Assembly: GCF_019175285.1 (NCBI RefSeq)
Contig: NC_056527.1
Coordinates: forward strand, 19,986,948-20,050,947
Length of the DNA: 64,000 nt
Direction: 5' to 3'
Source of the DNA: Sceloporus undulatus
Lineage: Eukaryota; Chordata; Lepidosauria; Squamata; Phrynosomatidae
The translations under genes and the position numbers were made by a program. Position 1 is the first letter of the stretch. Each line of letters begins with the position of its first letter. This document shows positions 43,812 to 54,517 of this stretch, one piece after another. The notes under the pieces are model-generated. The model was not told the DNA's origin. It saw only the letters and a program-made list of their open reading frames with translations, and did not search any database.

Positions 43812-44754
43812 CCTTATCAAATACAACCTGCATGTCGGACTGTAGTCCACAACGATTTAAGCTAGAAATGTTTTCCCCCTAGAATAGATAGTCTCAAAGG
43901 TGCTATTGGATGTCTTTATGCCATATATAATTATGCAGCTGGGTCAAATCTATTTCTTACAGCTTTAATATCCTTAACATAGTTAGAAAGTTTTGAATGC
44001 TTTGTACTGTTTACTTGGTAGTGTTAACAGCGAACTGAATGTTTATGCAGCAAAAAAAAAATGTGTACAACTTTATTTTAGTTTTGATGTGAGGATGGAA
44101 AGGTCTTGTTAATGCTGCAGGAATTCTTTTTGGAGAGAGAAAACCAATTTAAGCTTGCTATTATATTTTGTTTGTGCTGTTGGGCGTGGGCATGCAGAGA
44201 GATTATTGTAACTGTAAAGCTGTGCCTGATAGAAATGAAATGCATGCCCTTGTAATCAGACACAGATCAATTAGATAAATCTACTCTATATATGTTAAAG
44301 GACATTTGAAGGAGAACCTATGTTAAATGGAGTAAGATAAACAATTTTTTTAGAGTAGGCAGTAGAGTAAGATTTAAATATTAAGTCTAGTTGATAGGAT
44401 TTGTTTTATCTTTTTGAAATATTTTAGTAACTGTTTCTGTTTTAAACCACAGCACAGCTTGATTGAAAAGGAATCTTAATACAAATGCACATAAGTTATT
44501 GTGTTTCTCCAAAATCTTTATATTTATTAAAATGGTATTTCATTGACCTTTACTATTAAGTAATCTGCATTTGATAACAGTGCACAGGGTTCCTACAGTC
44601 TTTATTCTGAATGTGAATGACTAGCAAATCTTGCCTAGATAGTAGGATGCAGCTAATGGCTCCATGAGCTACCAACTTGTACATTATTAGGATCAACACT
44701 GATGGTGCCTGGATGATTTTAACATATCTGTTTTGTGTTCCGATTACCTTCCCT
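43812..44754. other. Intron 2 stretch without a recognised feature
   Basis: Nothing firm. A short echo of the 14330 repeat lies near 43890. Confidence 0.4.
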
Positions 44755-44870
44755 TTGCTGTCAGTCAGTCACTTTATGTATGCCCCACCTTCCCCCAAGA
44801 TAGGGACTGGTGGTGGCTTACAAGACTGAACAAGCAAATAAAATCATACCTAGTTAAAAGCAAAAATTAA
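44755..44870 (-). mobile_element. LINE 3' end fragment
   Basis: TATGCCCCACCTTCCCCCAA, GGTGGCTTACAAGACTGAAC and AAATCATACCTAG are the inverse of a CR1/L2-like 3' UTR. Confidence 0.5.
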
Positions 44871-44876
44871 GATTTA

Positions 44877-45105
44877 CATTCAACCCTCCATATTTATAAT
44901 TTTTTTCATCCACAAATTCAAACATCCACGGTTTGAAAATATTTTTAAAATGCATAAATTCCAAAAACCAGCCTTCATTTTGAAATTTTATATAAGAGAC
45001 ACCATTTTATTATGACACTGTATTTAATGGCACTTGAGCATCCACAGATTTTGTTATCCATGGGGGTCCTGGAAGCAAGCCCCACCGGATACCAAGGATC
45101 CACTG
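44877..45105. mobile_element. Mariner-like MITE
   Basis: CAACCCTCCATATTTATAAT at the left (its first bases decayed), GGCACTTGAGCATCCACAG inside, ACCAAGGATCCACTG then TA at the right. Confidence 0.75.
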
Positions 45106-45877
45106 TATATTGGGTTAAACTACTCTGCTCTGTAAATACCCATCTTTACTACTGAGCACTTAGGCTTGGTGTAGGCTATGTAAAGTTGGAGTGCCCATTG
45201 AGTTGTGTGTTTTTCAGATTCCCTCTTCCCTGTTAACTTTGCACCAGTACTTGAACCATAATTAATGCTGTTGTCTCTTAACTATGATTAATGCAGATTC
45301 AAATTCATAGTAAAATGGAGGTTGGGATGAATATCTGAGAGAGAAGCACAGAGGTCCACAGGTTGTTTTCATGTTACAGATAGGAAAGTTCATTTTCCCA
45401 TAAAGGTACAGAGAGGGACAATCAGAAATGAATTGATTTCATCTTTAAACAGAGTACTGTGCTGCGTTGTGCACATGGACAGTTTGACAGCATTTTGTGT
45501 CATGGTCATATGTACAGTAAATACTCTGTAATATGTAGATCCATACATTCTGGTTTGGCTTAGTAGCCAGCTGTTGCTTGCCCCCTTAATTTCTAGACAT
45601 TCTGAGAAGTTGCAGAGAAGACTGTGCTTTGTATTTCGTTCTGGTAGGCAGAAATAGTGACTGTGCTAGCCTGACTGCCAAGCTCAGCTCTGTGATATCA
45701 GGAATGTCATCTCCTACTCCCAGTTGGGGAGCAGGGACTTTTTCCCTGCAAAGTGAAGAGTGGATTTGTGCAGACTTCTAATGTTTCTGTTTAAATGTTT
45801 CTTTTTGGTTTTTACAGTGGACTCAACAACTATGTAGTATTCTGGCCATATGGTTGCAGGCTTTTAGATGCAGTACT
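45106..45877. other. Intron 2 stretch without a recognised feature
   Basis: Nothing recognised. Confidence 0.4.
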
Positions 45878-46078
45878 ATAACAGGGTTTCTCAGCCAGGA
45901 TTCCCTGGAACTTTGGGGTTCAACAAGAGGTTGATAGGGGAGAGAATGTGATTGGAAAAAAACCCAAAACTTTATTTTAGCTAGAGATAAAATGATTTTT
46001 ATGCAGGGGTTCCCTGGCACCTGAAAAGTACTTCCAGGGTTCCTCTGGCAAAAAGATTAAGAAAGGGTGTACTAAGGA
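45878..46078. mobile_element. Short hAT-like element
   Basis: CAGGGTTTCTCAGCCAGG and GATTCCCTGGAACTTTGGGG at the left. CTTCCAGGGTTCCTCTGGC and AAAAGATTAAGAAAGGGTGT at the right are inverse-related. The layout is that of a non-autonomous hAT with CAGGGTTTCTC-type ends. Confidence 0.6.
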
Positions 46079-46304
46079 ACAGAGTGGGATGAATGTACCA
46101 TGGTAATTCTGTGCATTTAAAGAATACTTTAGTATGGGCATGACCAGTCCTAAGTGAAGTGATGTGATTTCATTTGGCAAAGTGTGTAATTAACACATAA
46201 TCTGTGTGTGGGTTGCTTTTGATTCACTTTTATTTAAGGAGTATCTGAATTACAAAACAGAAATTTAGTTTTAAAGGCATTACTTAGATTTTTTCTTTGT
46301 TGTT

Positions 46305-47012
46305 AACTGTTCTCAAATTGACTTCAATTCATGGCGATCCCGTGGGTGAGACCTCTCCAAGACCCCCTGTCCTTAAACCACTCTGCTCAGGTCCTTGAGG
46401 CCCAGGCCTGTGTCCTTCCTGATTGAGTCAAACCATCTGGCATGTGGTCTTCCTCTCTTTCTACTGCCTTCCATTTTTCTTAGCATCATTGTCTTTCCTA
46501 ATGATTCATTTCTTGTCATGATATAGCCAAAGTATGGCCATTGATTTGTCCCGGATTTGATACAGCAGCTGCAAAAAGAACCGCTTGAAAAGTGGTGTTA
46601 GGATAACCTGGGGTCAACCACTGCTGATTTGGGTTTTCGCTAGAGAAATCGATCAAAGTAGGATTGGACACGAATTCAAATGGGAATGATGTCCCTATAA
46701 TCCGATTCTTGATTTGCTTTATAGTCCAGTGGGAATGCGGCCGTAGTCTTCATCTGATTTCTTGACTGCAGTCTCCATTCTGATCAGTATTTGAATGAAA
46801 GTCTTTGACTATTTCATTTTTCTCATTATCTAGAATGAATTCTTCTAGATTTTCTGTGGTCGTTTTTTTTTAATGTTCAACATTAAGTCTGCCTTGGCAC
46901 TTTCTTTAGTAATTGCTCCAGTTCCTTGTTGGTTTCCGCTAGATGTATTGAGTTGTCTGCCTCTTAGGTTGTCAGTGTTGCTTCCTCCTATCTTCTGTCT
47001 TCCTGCCTCTGA
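46305..47012 (-). mobile_element. RTE/BovB-like LINE, 3' part (broken by insertions)
   Basis: Starts GTTGTTAACTGTTCTCAAAT, as at 12310. It then has TCATGGCGATCCCGTGGG, GGCATGTGGTCTTCCTCTC and, after a MITE at 46537-46750, TCTGATTTCTTGACTGCAGT. The minus-strand LINE continues past two hAT elements at 49112. Decayed, no long frame. Confidence 0.8.
46537..46750. mobile_element. MITE inserted in the BovB LINE
   Basis: Compared with the BovB copy at 12305, about 200 extra bases lie here. The ends GGCCATTGATTTG and the inverse of CCAGTGGGAATGCGGCC show a short, weak terminal repeat. The interior is of unknown family. Confidence 0.5.
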
Positions 47013-47104
47013 CTCTAAGCCAGTGCTTCCCAACCTGTGGGTCGGGACCCCTTTGGGGGTTGCAAGACCCTTTCACAGGGGTCGCCTAGGACCAGCAGTG
47101 AGGC

Positions 47105-47135
47105 AGTGTGTGTGTGTGTGTGGGGGGGGGGGGGA
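47105..47135 (+). repeat. (GT)n then G-run
   Basis: Eight GT units followed by about 12 Gs, inside hAT element 1. A likely place for assembly length errors. Confidence 0.9.
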
Positions 47136-47384
47136 GCCTAGAGCTGCCTCTCCAGAAACCTCTCAGGGCTGAGAGGGAGGCAGAAGGAGCTCTTCAAGGC
47201 GAGGAGGAGGAGGAGGAGGCGTTGCCTGGGAGCAGAACCTCTTGCCAGCCATTTGGCCCTTTGGGGCGTGCGGTGGAAGGGAGGAGGCTGCGATGATGAG
47301 GAAAAGCAAGGGCTCCTCCGGATGAATGAATCCAGTCCCTAGCCTTTATATCTCTCTCACACCCTGCAGGAATAATAACCCACT

Positions 47385-47725
47385 TTGAGACTGCTTTAGC
47401 TCAATGCTAGGGAATCCTGGGAATGCTAGTGTTTGGGAGACATTGAGACTTCTCTGTCAGAGATGGCTCTGAGGCCACAATAGACTACAATTCCCAGGAT
47501 TCCCCAGCACTGAGCAGTCTCAAACTGGACCATTTCCTCAGTGTGGATGCACCTGGTGAGGCATTCTGGGCACTGCAGTTCAACTACGTTTGGAGGGTTA
47601 TGGAACTCCTTGTCAGAGATAGCTCTTGGGCCACAGTGTACTACAATTCCCAGCATTCCCCAGCACTAACCCAGGACATTTAAATCATTCTCAAACTGGA
47701 TTATTCCCTCAGTGTGGAACTCTGG
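47385..47725. mobile_element. Two foldback hAT-like MITEs side by side inside hAT element 1
   Basis: GAGACTGCTTTAGCTCAATG to GAGCAGTCTCAAACTGG (47388-47530) forms one foldback unit. A second unit, GCATTCTGGGCACTGCAGTT to CATTCTCAAACTGGATTATT, follows at 47558-47710. Both share CTACAATTCCCAGSATTCC. They look like a duplicated or twice-inserted family related to 24905. Confidence 0.65.
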
Positions 47726-48092
47726 GCATTTCAGTCCAGCTATGTTTTATTTCTGCAGTGTATTCTGGACCAGAGACAAGGTGATCAGACATCCTCCTCC
47801 TTTTCCAGGATATGTCCTCTTCTGTCAAATTTCAAAATGTCCTCCATTTGGATCATGGCTAAGAAGCATGGATTTATAATTACATGGGTGTTTTTAGCTT
47901 TTATTTTTGGTCATGTCCTACATTTTTTGCTTGAGTGCCCTACATTTTGGGGTGAGGGCATTGGTCATGGTCACCTTGGTCAGAGAGCTTTACAGGGGTT
48001 TAACTGCCACTGAGTCTCGCAAGACTTTTTTTTAACAACTTGTACCCACTAACTCCATTTCATGTGTCTAATATAGACAAAACAAGGCAAAT

Positions 48093-48215
48093 TTTAATTA
48101 ATTGATTGATTAATATCCCATCTTTCTCCCAGTACAGAAACCAAGGCAACGTACAACTTCAAAAACATGATACAATTCTTTAAAATCCTGTTAATACAAA
48201 AGTTAAAAAACAACT
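48093..48215 (-). mobile_element. LINE 3' end fragment inside hAT element 1
   Basis: AATTGATTGATTAATATCCC, ATCTTTCTCCCAGTACAGAA and AAGGCAACGTACAACTTC are the inverse of a LINE 3' UTR. Confidence 0.55.
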
Positions 48216-48252
48216 AAACCAACTTTAATTTAAAAGAGGTCTATCATATATT

Positions 48253-48480
48253 GTAGTGCAGTGATTTGAGTGTTGGACTAGGACTCTGGGAGACCAGAGC
48301 TGGAATCCCCACTCAACCATGGAAACCCATTTGGTGAATGTGGGCTAATCACACTCTCTCAGCCTCGGAAGAGGACAATGCCAAGCATCCTCTGGGCAAA
48401 TCGTGGCAAGAAAATCCTGTGATAGGTCACCCTTAGGGTCTTCCGTGTATCAGAAATGGCTTGAAGGCACAGAACCACAA
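48253..48480 (+). mobile_element. tRNA-derived SINE inside hAT element 1
   Basis: TATTGTAGTGCAGTGATTTG with degraded B-box, CTCTCTCAGCCTCGGAAG and GGCTTGAAGGCACAGAACCA. Confidence 0.8.
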
Positions 48481-48667
48481 AGTGGAACAAGACTGGACCC
48501 AGAAGGTTCTGGAATGCTGTGAGAAGACTAAGATAATTGGAAAACACATATATCCGATGGTCTTAGGAACCGAGACACCACTTCAATATGGTTGGGGGTC
48601 ACCGCAACATGAGGAACTGTATTAAAGGGTCGCGGCATTAGAAAGGTTGGGAACCATTGCTCTAAGC

Positions 48668-49103
48668 CAGGGGTAGGCAACCTGTGGCCCACGGGCCGGA
48701 TGCGGCCCGGCAAGGCCTTGGGACCGGCCCCCGCCCAGTCCTGCTGCCGATTGCCGCTGGAGCCTTTGGCCTCTCACGTGAGGGCGTGGGGCCTTTGGCC
48801 TATCAGGAGGAGGCGGGCAAGGGGGGCAAGCGGCAGGCAAGGGGGGCAATTGTCTATAGAAGCCTCCGAAACATGCATTTATATTAACATTTTTTAAAAA
48901 ATCAGCAAATTGTTTGCGTGTCCTCCATTTTTTTAAATAAAAAAGTGTCCTCCATTTGAAAATTATGTCCTACATTTGGCCCGGTTTATTTATTTAATTA
49001 ATTCTTATAAAATTATTTAATTATTTAATTTTTTGGCTTCGGTCCCCCAATTGTCTGAGGGACAGCAACTTGGCCCCTGGCTCAAAAAGCTTGCCTACCC
49101 CTT
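48668..49103. mobile_element. hAT element 2 (Charlie-like ends), in the target duplication of element 1
   Basis: The left end CAGGGGTAGGCAACCTGTGG is followed by GCCCACGGGCCGGATGCGGC. The inverse of the right end is AAGGGGTAGGCAAGCTTTTT. CTCTAAGC lies at 48660-48667 and again at 49104-49111. Non-coding, 436 bp. It sits exactly on the duplication made by element 1. Confidence 0.8.
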
Positions 49104-49111
49104 CTCTAAGC

Positions 49112-49705
49112 CTACTCTGCATATCATATTTTCTGCATTCTTGCCTGACCCCATTGCTGATAGGGAACCATTCTGGTTCTCTGTATTCTGTTCTAACAAC
49201 ATCCTTTTGTCCCATGTACAGTACACATCAGGACATTCAGATGTTACGGACCTCACATTTCTCTAAGCAAAAGCCATAACTTTTCATTGAAAGCTTTGCT
49301 GTAGTCAATAGAGATTTTTTTCAGGAATTCCCTAGCACACATCATTATCCCATCATATGACTGCAGTGTGATCCTTAGTGCCTCTTTTGATCCTGAATCC
49401 TGCTTGCACTGTATGATAGGAGTCCTTGCTGCAGAATTTTGAACATGACTTCATTTATGTGAGCAATTGGTGCAATTGTTCTGTTATTGTTGCAGTCTAT
49501 CATGTCTCCTTTTTTTATAGGTGGGAATATATATTGATTACTTCTAGCCTGTGGTCCACTGCTTTCTTTTCCATATTTGTTGGCAGATTTTATTTAGAAC
49601 TAAGCTTTACTCTGTCTCTGTGGATTGTAGCAGTTCTATTGGTGTGTTATCTGCTCCTGGTGATTTATTCTTTCCAATTGCTTTAAATGTGGCTTTCACT
49701 TCACT
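49112..49705 (-). mobile_element. RTE/BovB-like LINE, continuation
   Basis: The LINE resumes after the third CTCTAAGC. GAATTTTGAACATGACTTCA, GAGCAATTGGTGCAATTGTT and GTGATTTATTCTTTCCAATT are, in reverse, BovB reverse-transcriptase coding sequence. Decayed. It ends at the (ATT)n of the next element. Confidence 0.75.
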
Positions 49706-49709
49706 TTTC

Positions 49710-49743
<34 letters not shown>

Positions 49744-50094
49744 CTTTATTTATAAAGCGCTGTAAATTTACACAGCACTGTACATACAATCTTTTAATTA
49801 GATGATTCCCTGCCCTCAGGCTTACAATCTAAGAAGACACGACACAAAAGGAGAAGGGAATGGTTGTGGGGAAGGGGATCAGGTCCTGGAGTTCATCTTT
49901 CCTTCTGAGGCCTGGACCAAGGCAGATGGACTGGAGGGAGGGCTCTGTTTCTTAAGGATAGGCCTGGTGGCATTGGGGAGGCCTGATGGCATTGGCTCAC
50001 CCTCTCTTCCCCTCAGAGGCCAGGATGGAGTCAGATGCCTTCTGGGAAGGGCTCTGTTCCTTTAGGGAGGCCTGATGGCATTGGCCCACCCCCT
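49706..50094 (-). mobile_element. L2-tail element with an internal repeat block (copy 2)
   Basis: (ATT)n then ACCTTTATTTATAAAGCGCT, ACACAGCACTGTACATACAA and GATTCCCTGCCCTCAGGC are the inverse of the L2 3' end at 42100-42175. Next comes a block where AGGCCTGATGGCATTGG repeats at 50009-50025 and 50069-50085 with AGGGCTCTGTT. It abuts the inverted arm starting at 50095. Confidence 0.65.
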
Positions 50095-51017
50095 CTTTAG
50101 CCCTAAATCTTGTGTTTTCACAAGAACAGCAATCTCCTTCACACCTGCCCACAACATTCAAAGAGGACATACAGAAACTTACGAAGATGTGGTTCATCTT
50201 CGTAAGTTTTTCTCCACGTGTGTCATTCATCCCTTCACATTTTTAATATTTTTTTCTGTTTTTCTATTCATTATAATTTAGTCAGATGTTTCAATTATTT
50301 TACTATTGTGTAGTCGCTATATGAGTTTCTACTTTTGCTTTTAAATGTATGCAGTTCTTAAACTTTGTTTCATAAGAAGTTTTATATGCTGCCTTTTGAA
50401 AGAGTTTATTCCAAGAGCTGATAAGGCAACAAATTTCCTGTATTCATGCTTTGTGCTTAAAAATGAATGTAGGACACTTTATTCAAGGCTTTTGATTTTA
50501 GGTGTATTTAGGATGCTCGACCAGAGGTCATTTGAGGGGAAAGGAAGAAGTTTCAGTAGCTAATCTATAATCCTTAAGAAATGTAATGCTGATTATTTTT
50601 GTGGGTGCTTTAATAAATCATCATTAATCCCCAGTCATGCTCATATCAAGTATCAGACTACTTGAGAGTGGGATCAAATAATGTATATGTTTCCCCATTA
50701 GTAAATAATTCTGTATAGTTTCCATAGATAGCAGTATGTTTTGTTCCATATGAAAAAAATAAGTTATGGCATTTATAGTGTCTAAGAACTTTGTACTGGT
50801 GGGAATTTCAGTTCCTACTTTTGTTGAGGCTTGATGACAGCTGTTAACATACTATGACAGACATAATATGTTTAGCAAATCCAAAGGCCATTGTAGTTAA
50901 CTGCAGAAATGTAATTGCTGAGGTAGACAGCCAGTTTCTATATGTCCTCTTCGTATGTTGTGGGCAGGTGTGAAGGAGATTGCTGTTCTTGTGAAAACAC
51001 AAGATTTAGGGCTAAAG
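50095..51017. repeat. Pair of near-identical 85-bp inverted arms around 750 bp
   Basis: The left arm 50095-50179 and the right arm 50933-51017 are inverted copies with 3 mismatches in 85; the outer 65 bases are identical. The outer end reads CTTTAGCCCTAAATCTTGTG. Right inside the left arm a perfect 15-bp stem (50175-50189 with 50195-50209, loop of 5) overlaps it. The 750 bp between holds no recognisable frame or repeat. Either a DNA element with long terminal repeats or two copies of an unknown repeat in opposite directions. Confidence 0.75.
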
Positions 51018-51061
51018 TTTACCAAATTACCTAAAAACTGAGAATTTTTATTGAAAGATTT

Positions 51062-51297
51062 GTACACTGTAGGCACCAGAACCTGTCTGATCTTGGAAGA
51101 TAAGCAGGATCAGTCTTGGTTAGTATTTGAATGAGAGACCACCAAAGAATACCTGGAATTGTAGGCCAGATTTGAGGGAAAGGAACTGACACATAATCTA
51201 TGAGTATTCCTTGTCCAAGAAAACCTATGAAATTCATGGGGTCACCATAAGTCGACAGACAGTTTGAAGGTGTGTGCATACACACACGCACACATTC
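51062..51297 (+). mobile_element. 5S-rRNA-derived SINE
   Basis: ACCTGTCTGATCTTGGAAGA, TAAGCAGGATCAGTCTTGG, TGAGAGACCACCAAAGAATA follow the 5S order. The body TGAAATTCATGGGGTCACC, ATAAGTCGACAGACAG and the (CA)-rich tail complete it. Confidence 0.85.
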
Positions 51298-52243
51298 TAT
51301 GAAACTGAGAAAAAGTTACAGTTTAGTAGTACTAATAGCCACCAAACATCAAGAATACTTTAACCTTTTATGTATTTCCATGCTAAGAAATTGAAAGCAG
51401 AAATATTAATATTATAGCTTTAAAAGTGTAAGGATTCTCTGAGGTGTTTCATCAATTACAAGTTGCTCCCGCCTCTCAAAAAATGTTAAAAGAGCAGCTG
51501 TCAGTTTAAAGCAGGATGTGGTCACTTTCAGTGTTGTGGTAAGGAAACTTACATTTCAGTTTTCAGTAAACCACCAGAACTACAGTTACTTTAGCAACTT
51601 GCTACTCGGATTCCTTCCATCTCTGGCATTTTCTCCTATTGCACTGAATGTTTAAAAAGATGAATCCTGTTCATTTGGGATCAGTAGAAGCTTTTAAAAA
51701 TCTTGCTTCCAGGGTGTGTGGTGAGGAGAAATAGAAGAGTGTATGAATGTGGTCTTGGCAAATGTATCAGCCCTCTCCATTTGTTTCTCTCTACCTGTGA
51801 TGTGATTGTCCTTTGGAGACGGAAGACACAGTTATTTTAGACTTTAGCTGGAAATACATTTTAGTTGCTTTCTTCATTAATATGTTCTAGAATGCAGAAG
51901 CTTTTGAATGAAGCTCTTTGGTAGTATTCAGTACCTAATACACAAATACTTGAGTAAGGATGTGTTCTGCTTTATTATCCTAAAGTAGGTTCAATTATTT
52001 TAGGTTTTAAATGGGAATGATCTAGAGTTGCTGTTGCAGCTGATCCTCTGAATGCTGAGTGTAGTTTTATAAATGAACCACGTGAGTCTATGTGAATTGT
52101 ATGGCACCCAATTATTACATGTTGCTTTGTCAGCTTTGGAAAAGTAATTGTCGTCTCAGCTGTGGGCTACTCTTGATCTGCTATGTTTCTTTACTGATGA
52201 GGCCAAAAACAAACAGTGATTCTGAAAACCATCCATTTATATC
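51298..52243. other. Intron 2 stretch without a recognised feature
   Basis: Nothing recognised. Confidence 0.4.
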
Positions 52244-52452
52244 TTGTCTCTGTTTAGTCATCCTGGCTTCTAGGGACAGTTCAGGCTTGATTTGTTCTAG
52301 GACCCATTTATTTGTCTTTTTAGCAGTCCATGGTATCTGCAGAACTCTTCTCCAGCACCACATCTCAAATGAGTCAATTTTCTTCCTGTCAGCTTTCTTC
52401 ATTGTCCAGCTTTTACACCCATAAATAGAAATGGGAAATATGATGGCTTATA
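52244..52452 (-). mobile_element. RTE/BovB-like LINE, short fragment
   Basis: The minus-strand frame reads MKKADRKKIDSFEMWCWRR, then VLQIPWTAKKTNKWVLEQIK and PELSLEARMTK, the same C-terminal segment as at 12305. Both ends truncated. Confidence 0.85.
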
Positions 52453-52751
52453 CTAGCTGGTGAATGAAGAATAGTGGACCAGATAGACATTTAGGTGACC
52501 TGTTAGCCACGTTTTGCTGGTTTTAAATTTTCACCAGTACATTTCTTGATTAATTAAAATAAAAGATAATTGTTACTTTTGATAACTTTTGATCCACTGA
52601 TCTTGTATGCTAAATTTATTATTTATGCAAATTAACTGTGGCTTTACAGTAAATAGAAGTGGAAAAATGTTGGTGGCGTATTGGCACAGTTCCAGGACTT
52701 AACAGTTGAGATATATATAGACATTTGTTTTGATATATTGTATGGGACATT

Positions 52752-53349
52752 ATAGAATCATAGAGTTGGAAGAAACCACAAGAGCCCCTCTAGTCCTATG
52801 CTAGTGCATTAATCTAACACGAAGCACTTCTAAGAAATAGCCATCTAACCTCTGTTTAAAACCTCCAGTGAAGTTTGGATAGTTGTCCATTACATTCCAA
52901 GGTAGTCTGTTCCACTGTTGAACAGCTCTTACCACCAGGAAGTTCTTCCTTATTTTTAATTGGAATCTCCTTTCTTGTAATCTGTTAGGCCTGTTCTGTG
53001 GAGTAGCAAAAGATAGGTTTGCTTCATCTTGTATATGTTAAGCCATGGCTCTTGTATCACATTTTAATAGTTTCTTCTCCATACTAAACACACAAAGCTC
53101 CCTCAATCCTTCATCATAGGGCTTAGTGTCTAGACTTTTTACTCACTTAGAAATTTTCCAACTTGTCAAGGTCTTTTTAAACTGTGATCCCCAGAACTGG
53201 ACACACTATTTTAAGTAATGATTGACCAAAACTGAATAGAGTAGTTCTGTTGATCCAGTCTAGAATTGCATTGGCTTTTTTTGCTGCTGCATTATACTGG
53301 CGATTCTAACTTATGGTCAACTAAGACCGCAAGATCCTTTTCACATGTA
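52752..53349 (-). mobile_element. CR1 LINE, 3' region (split by a MITE)
   Basis: TAGAATCATAGAGTTGGAAG tail, GAAGTTCTTCCTTATTTTTA, GTGATCCCCAGAACTGGACA, GCATTGGCTTTTTTTGCTGC and GACCGCAAGATCCTTTTCAC give the CR1 order in reverse. The text resumes after the MITE at 53549. More diverged than the copy at 19783. Confidence 0.88.
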
Positions 53350-53548
53350 TAGTTGGACCTTTGAATCCACAGGGATCCATTCTGGACCTCCTTGTGGATA
53401 TGAAAAAAATGTAGGACCTCAAGTCCTCCTGCTCCAATGGCTGCTAGCATGGCCACATAAACATGCTGCTATTGAGGACAATGGGGTTTGCCGTCTGCAG
53501 ATGTTTAAATCCGCAGATGGCAATCCCATGGATAGTGAGACCCCACTG
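53350..53548. mobile_element. Mariner-like MITE inside CR1
   Basis: TAGTTGGACCTTTGAATCCA at the left (first base decayed) and AGTGAGACCCCACTG at the right, TA on both sides. Inside, GCAGATGTTTAAATCCGCAG is a short palindrome. Confidence 0.7.
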
Positions 53549-53760
53549 TATAGATGCCAGACTCATGTTTCCCAGCTTGGATTTGAACACCTGAATTTTT
53601 TTTTTTTTTGGCTCAAATGCAGTAACTTTCTTTTTTTTGAAACAGATGCAGTTAGTTTTGTTAGCTCTCTAATCTGTTAAGATGATTCTATATCCTCATT
53701 CTGTCTCCTCCAAATCTATCTCACTGCTTTCCATTGGTTCATATTAGCAACACCAATAGC
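53549..53760 (-). mobile_element. CR1 LINE, continuation
   Basis: GTTAGCTCTCTAATCTGTTA and TCTATATCCTCATTCTGTCT continue CR1 coding sequence in reverse. A T-run lies at 53598-53611. Confidence 0.65.
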
Positions 53761-54114
53761 CAGTCTTCCCTGCTTTGTCTGGAATTTGAAAGGCTTCCAT
53801 TATCTACACATGAAGTTGCCTTGTATCAGGTCAGATCACTGCTCTGTCTGGGTTAATACTGTCTGTTGCAAATATCAGTACTTTTCCAAAGACTCATCCA
53901 GATAATTACTATTATTATTATTATCAGTTTTACAGTGCTGCTGCTTGTGTCAGGGATTGTATATACAATATCAGCCAGTTGTAGTAATCATCCCAGATGA
54001 TTAATGTCTTGAGAGAAGGCAGAAAGCAGTTCTGCCACAAGGGATAGCTAAAAAACAGCAATCTCTTCCCCCCCGGATAGTTCCTGTAGTTAAACCAAGT
54101 AACTACTTATTCAT
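53761..54114. other. Intron 2 stretch without a recognised feature
   Basis: Short (ATT)n near 53912; otherwise nothing recognised. Confidence 0.4.
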
Positions 54115-54300
54115 TTATTTCATCTGAATGCCTCCTTTCTCTCAGAGTCCGACTCAAGGCAGCTCACAGAAGAAAATAGGTTATAACCTAACAATACAGT
54201 TTTAAAAACATTTAAAACTATAGCACTTAAAATGGTATAAAATGATTTTAAAAACATACAAAAGTTAAAGGGATGGTGCAATTGGGAGCAATTACATATT
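54115..54300 (-). mobile_element. LINE 3' end fragment
   Basis: TTCATCTGAATGCCTCCTTT, CGACTCAAGGCAGCTCACAG, TAACAATACAGTTTTAAAAA are the inverse of a LINE 3' UTR. Confidence 0.55.
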
Positions 54301-54517
54301 AAAAAATCCACTCAAAAAGGTGTTTGCCTGCTGGCAAAAGGAAGTAGGCAAAAGGATTATAATAGGTATAATCATCTTGGACCATTGCATAAAATATCCT
54401 CATGGCTGTCAAGAAACAGGGGGAAGAGAAGCAGCTAGGGTAATTTACTTGTTTTCTCTTCTGTGTTTCCTTCTCTTTTGGAACTCAACTAGCAGAAGAC
54501 CCAAAAATAGGGTGGAA

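Larger units (their letters stand above)
47021..48659. mobile_element. hAT element 1 (SPIN/Buster-like ends), filled with later insertions
   Basis: The left end CAGTGCTTCCCAACCTGTGG, then CACAGGGGTCGCCTAGG. The inverse of the right end is CAATGGTTCCCAACCTTTC. The sequence AAAACACATATATCCGATGG near 48541 recalls SPIN-type elements, from memory. It is flanked by CTCTAAGC at 47013-47020 and 48660-48667, an 8-bp target duplication with central TA. Inside lie foldback MITEs, a LINE tail and a tRNA-SINE. No transposase frame remains. Confidence 0.8.
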
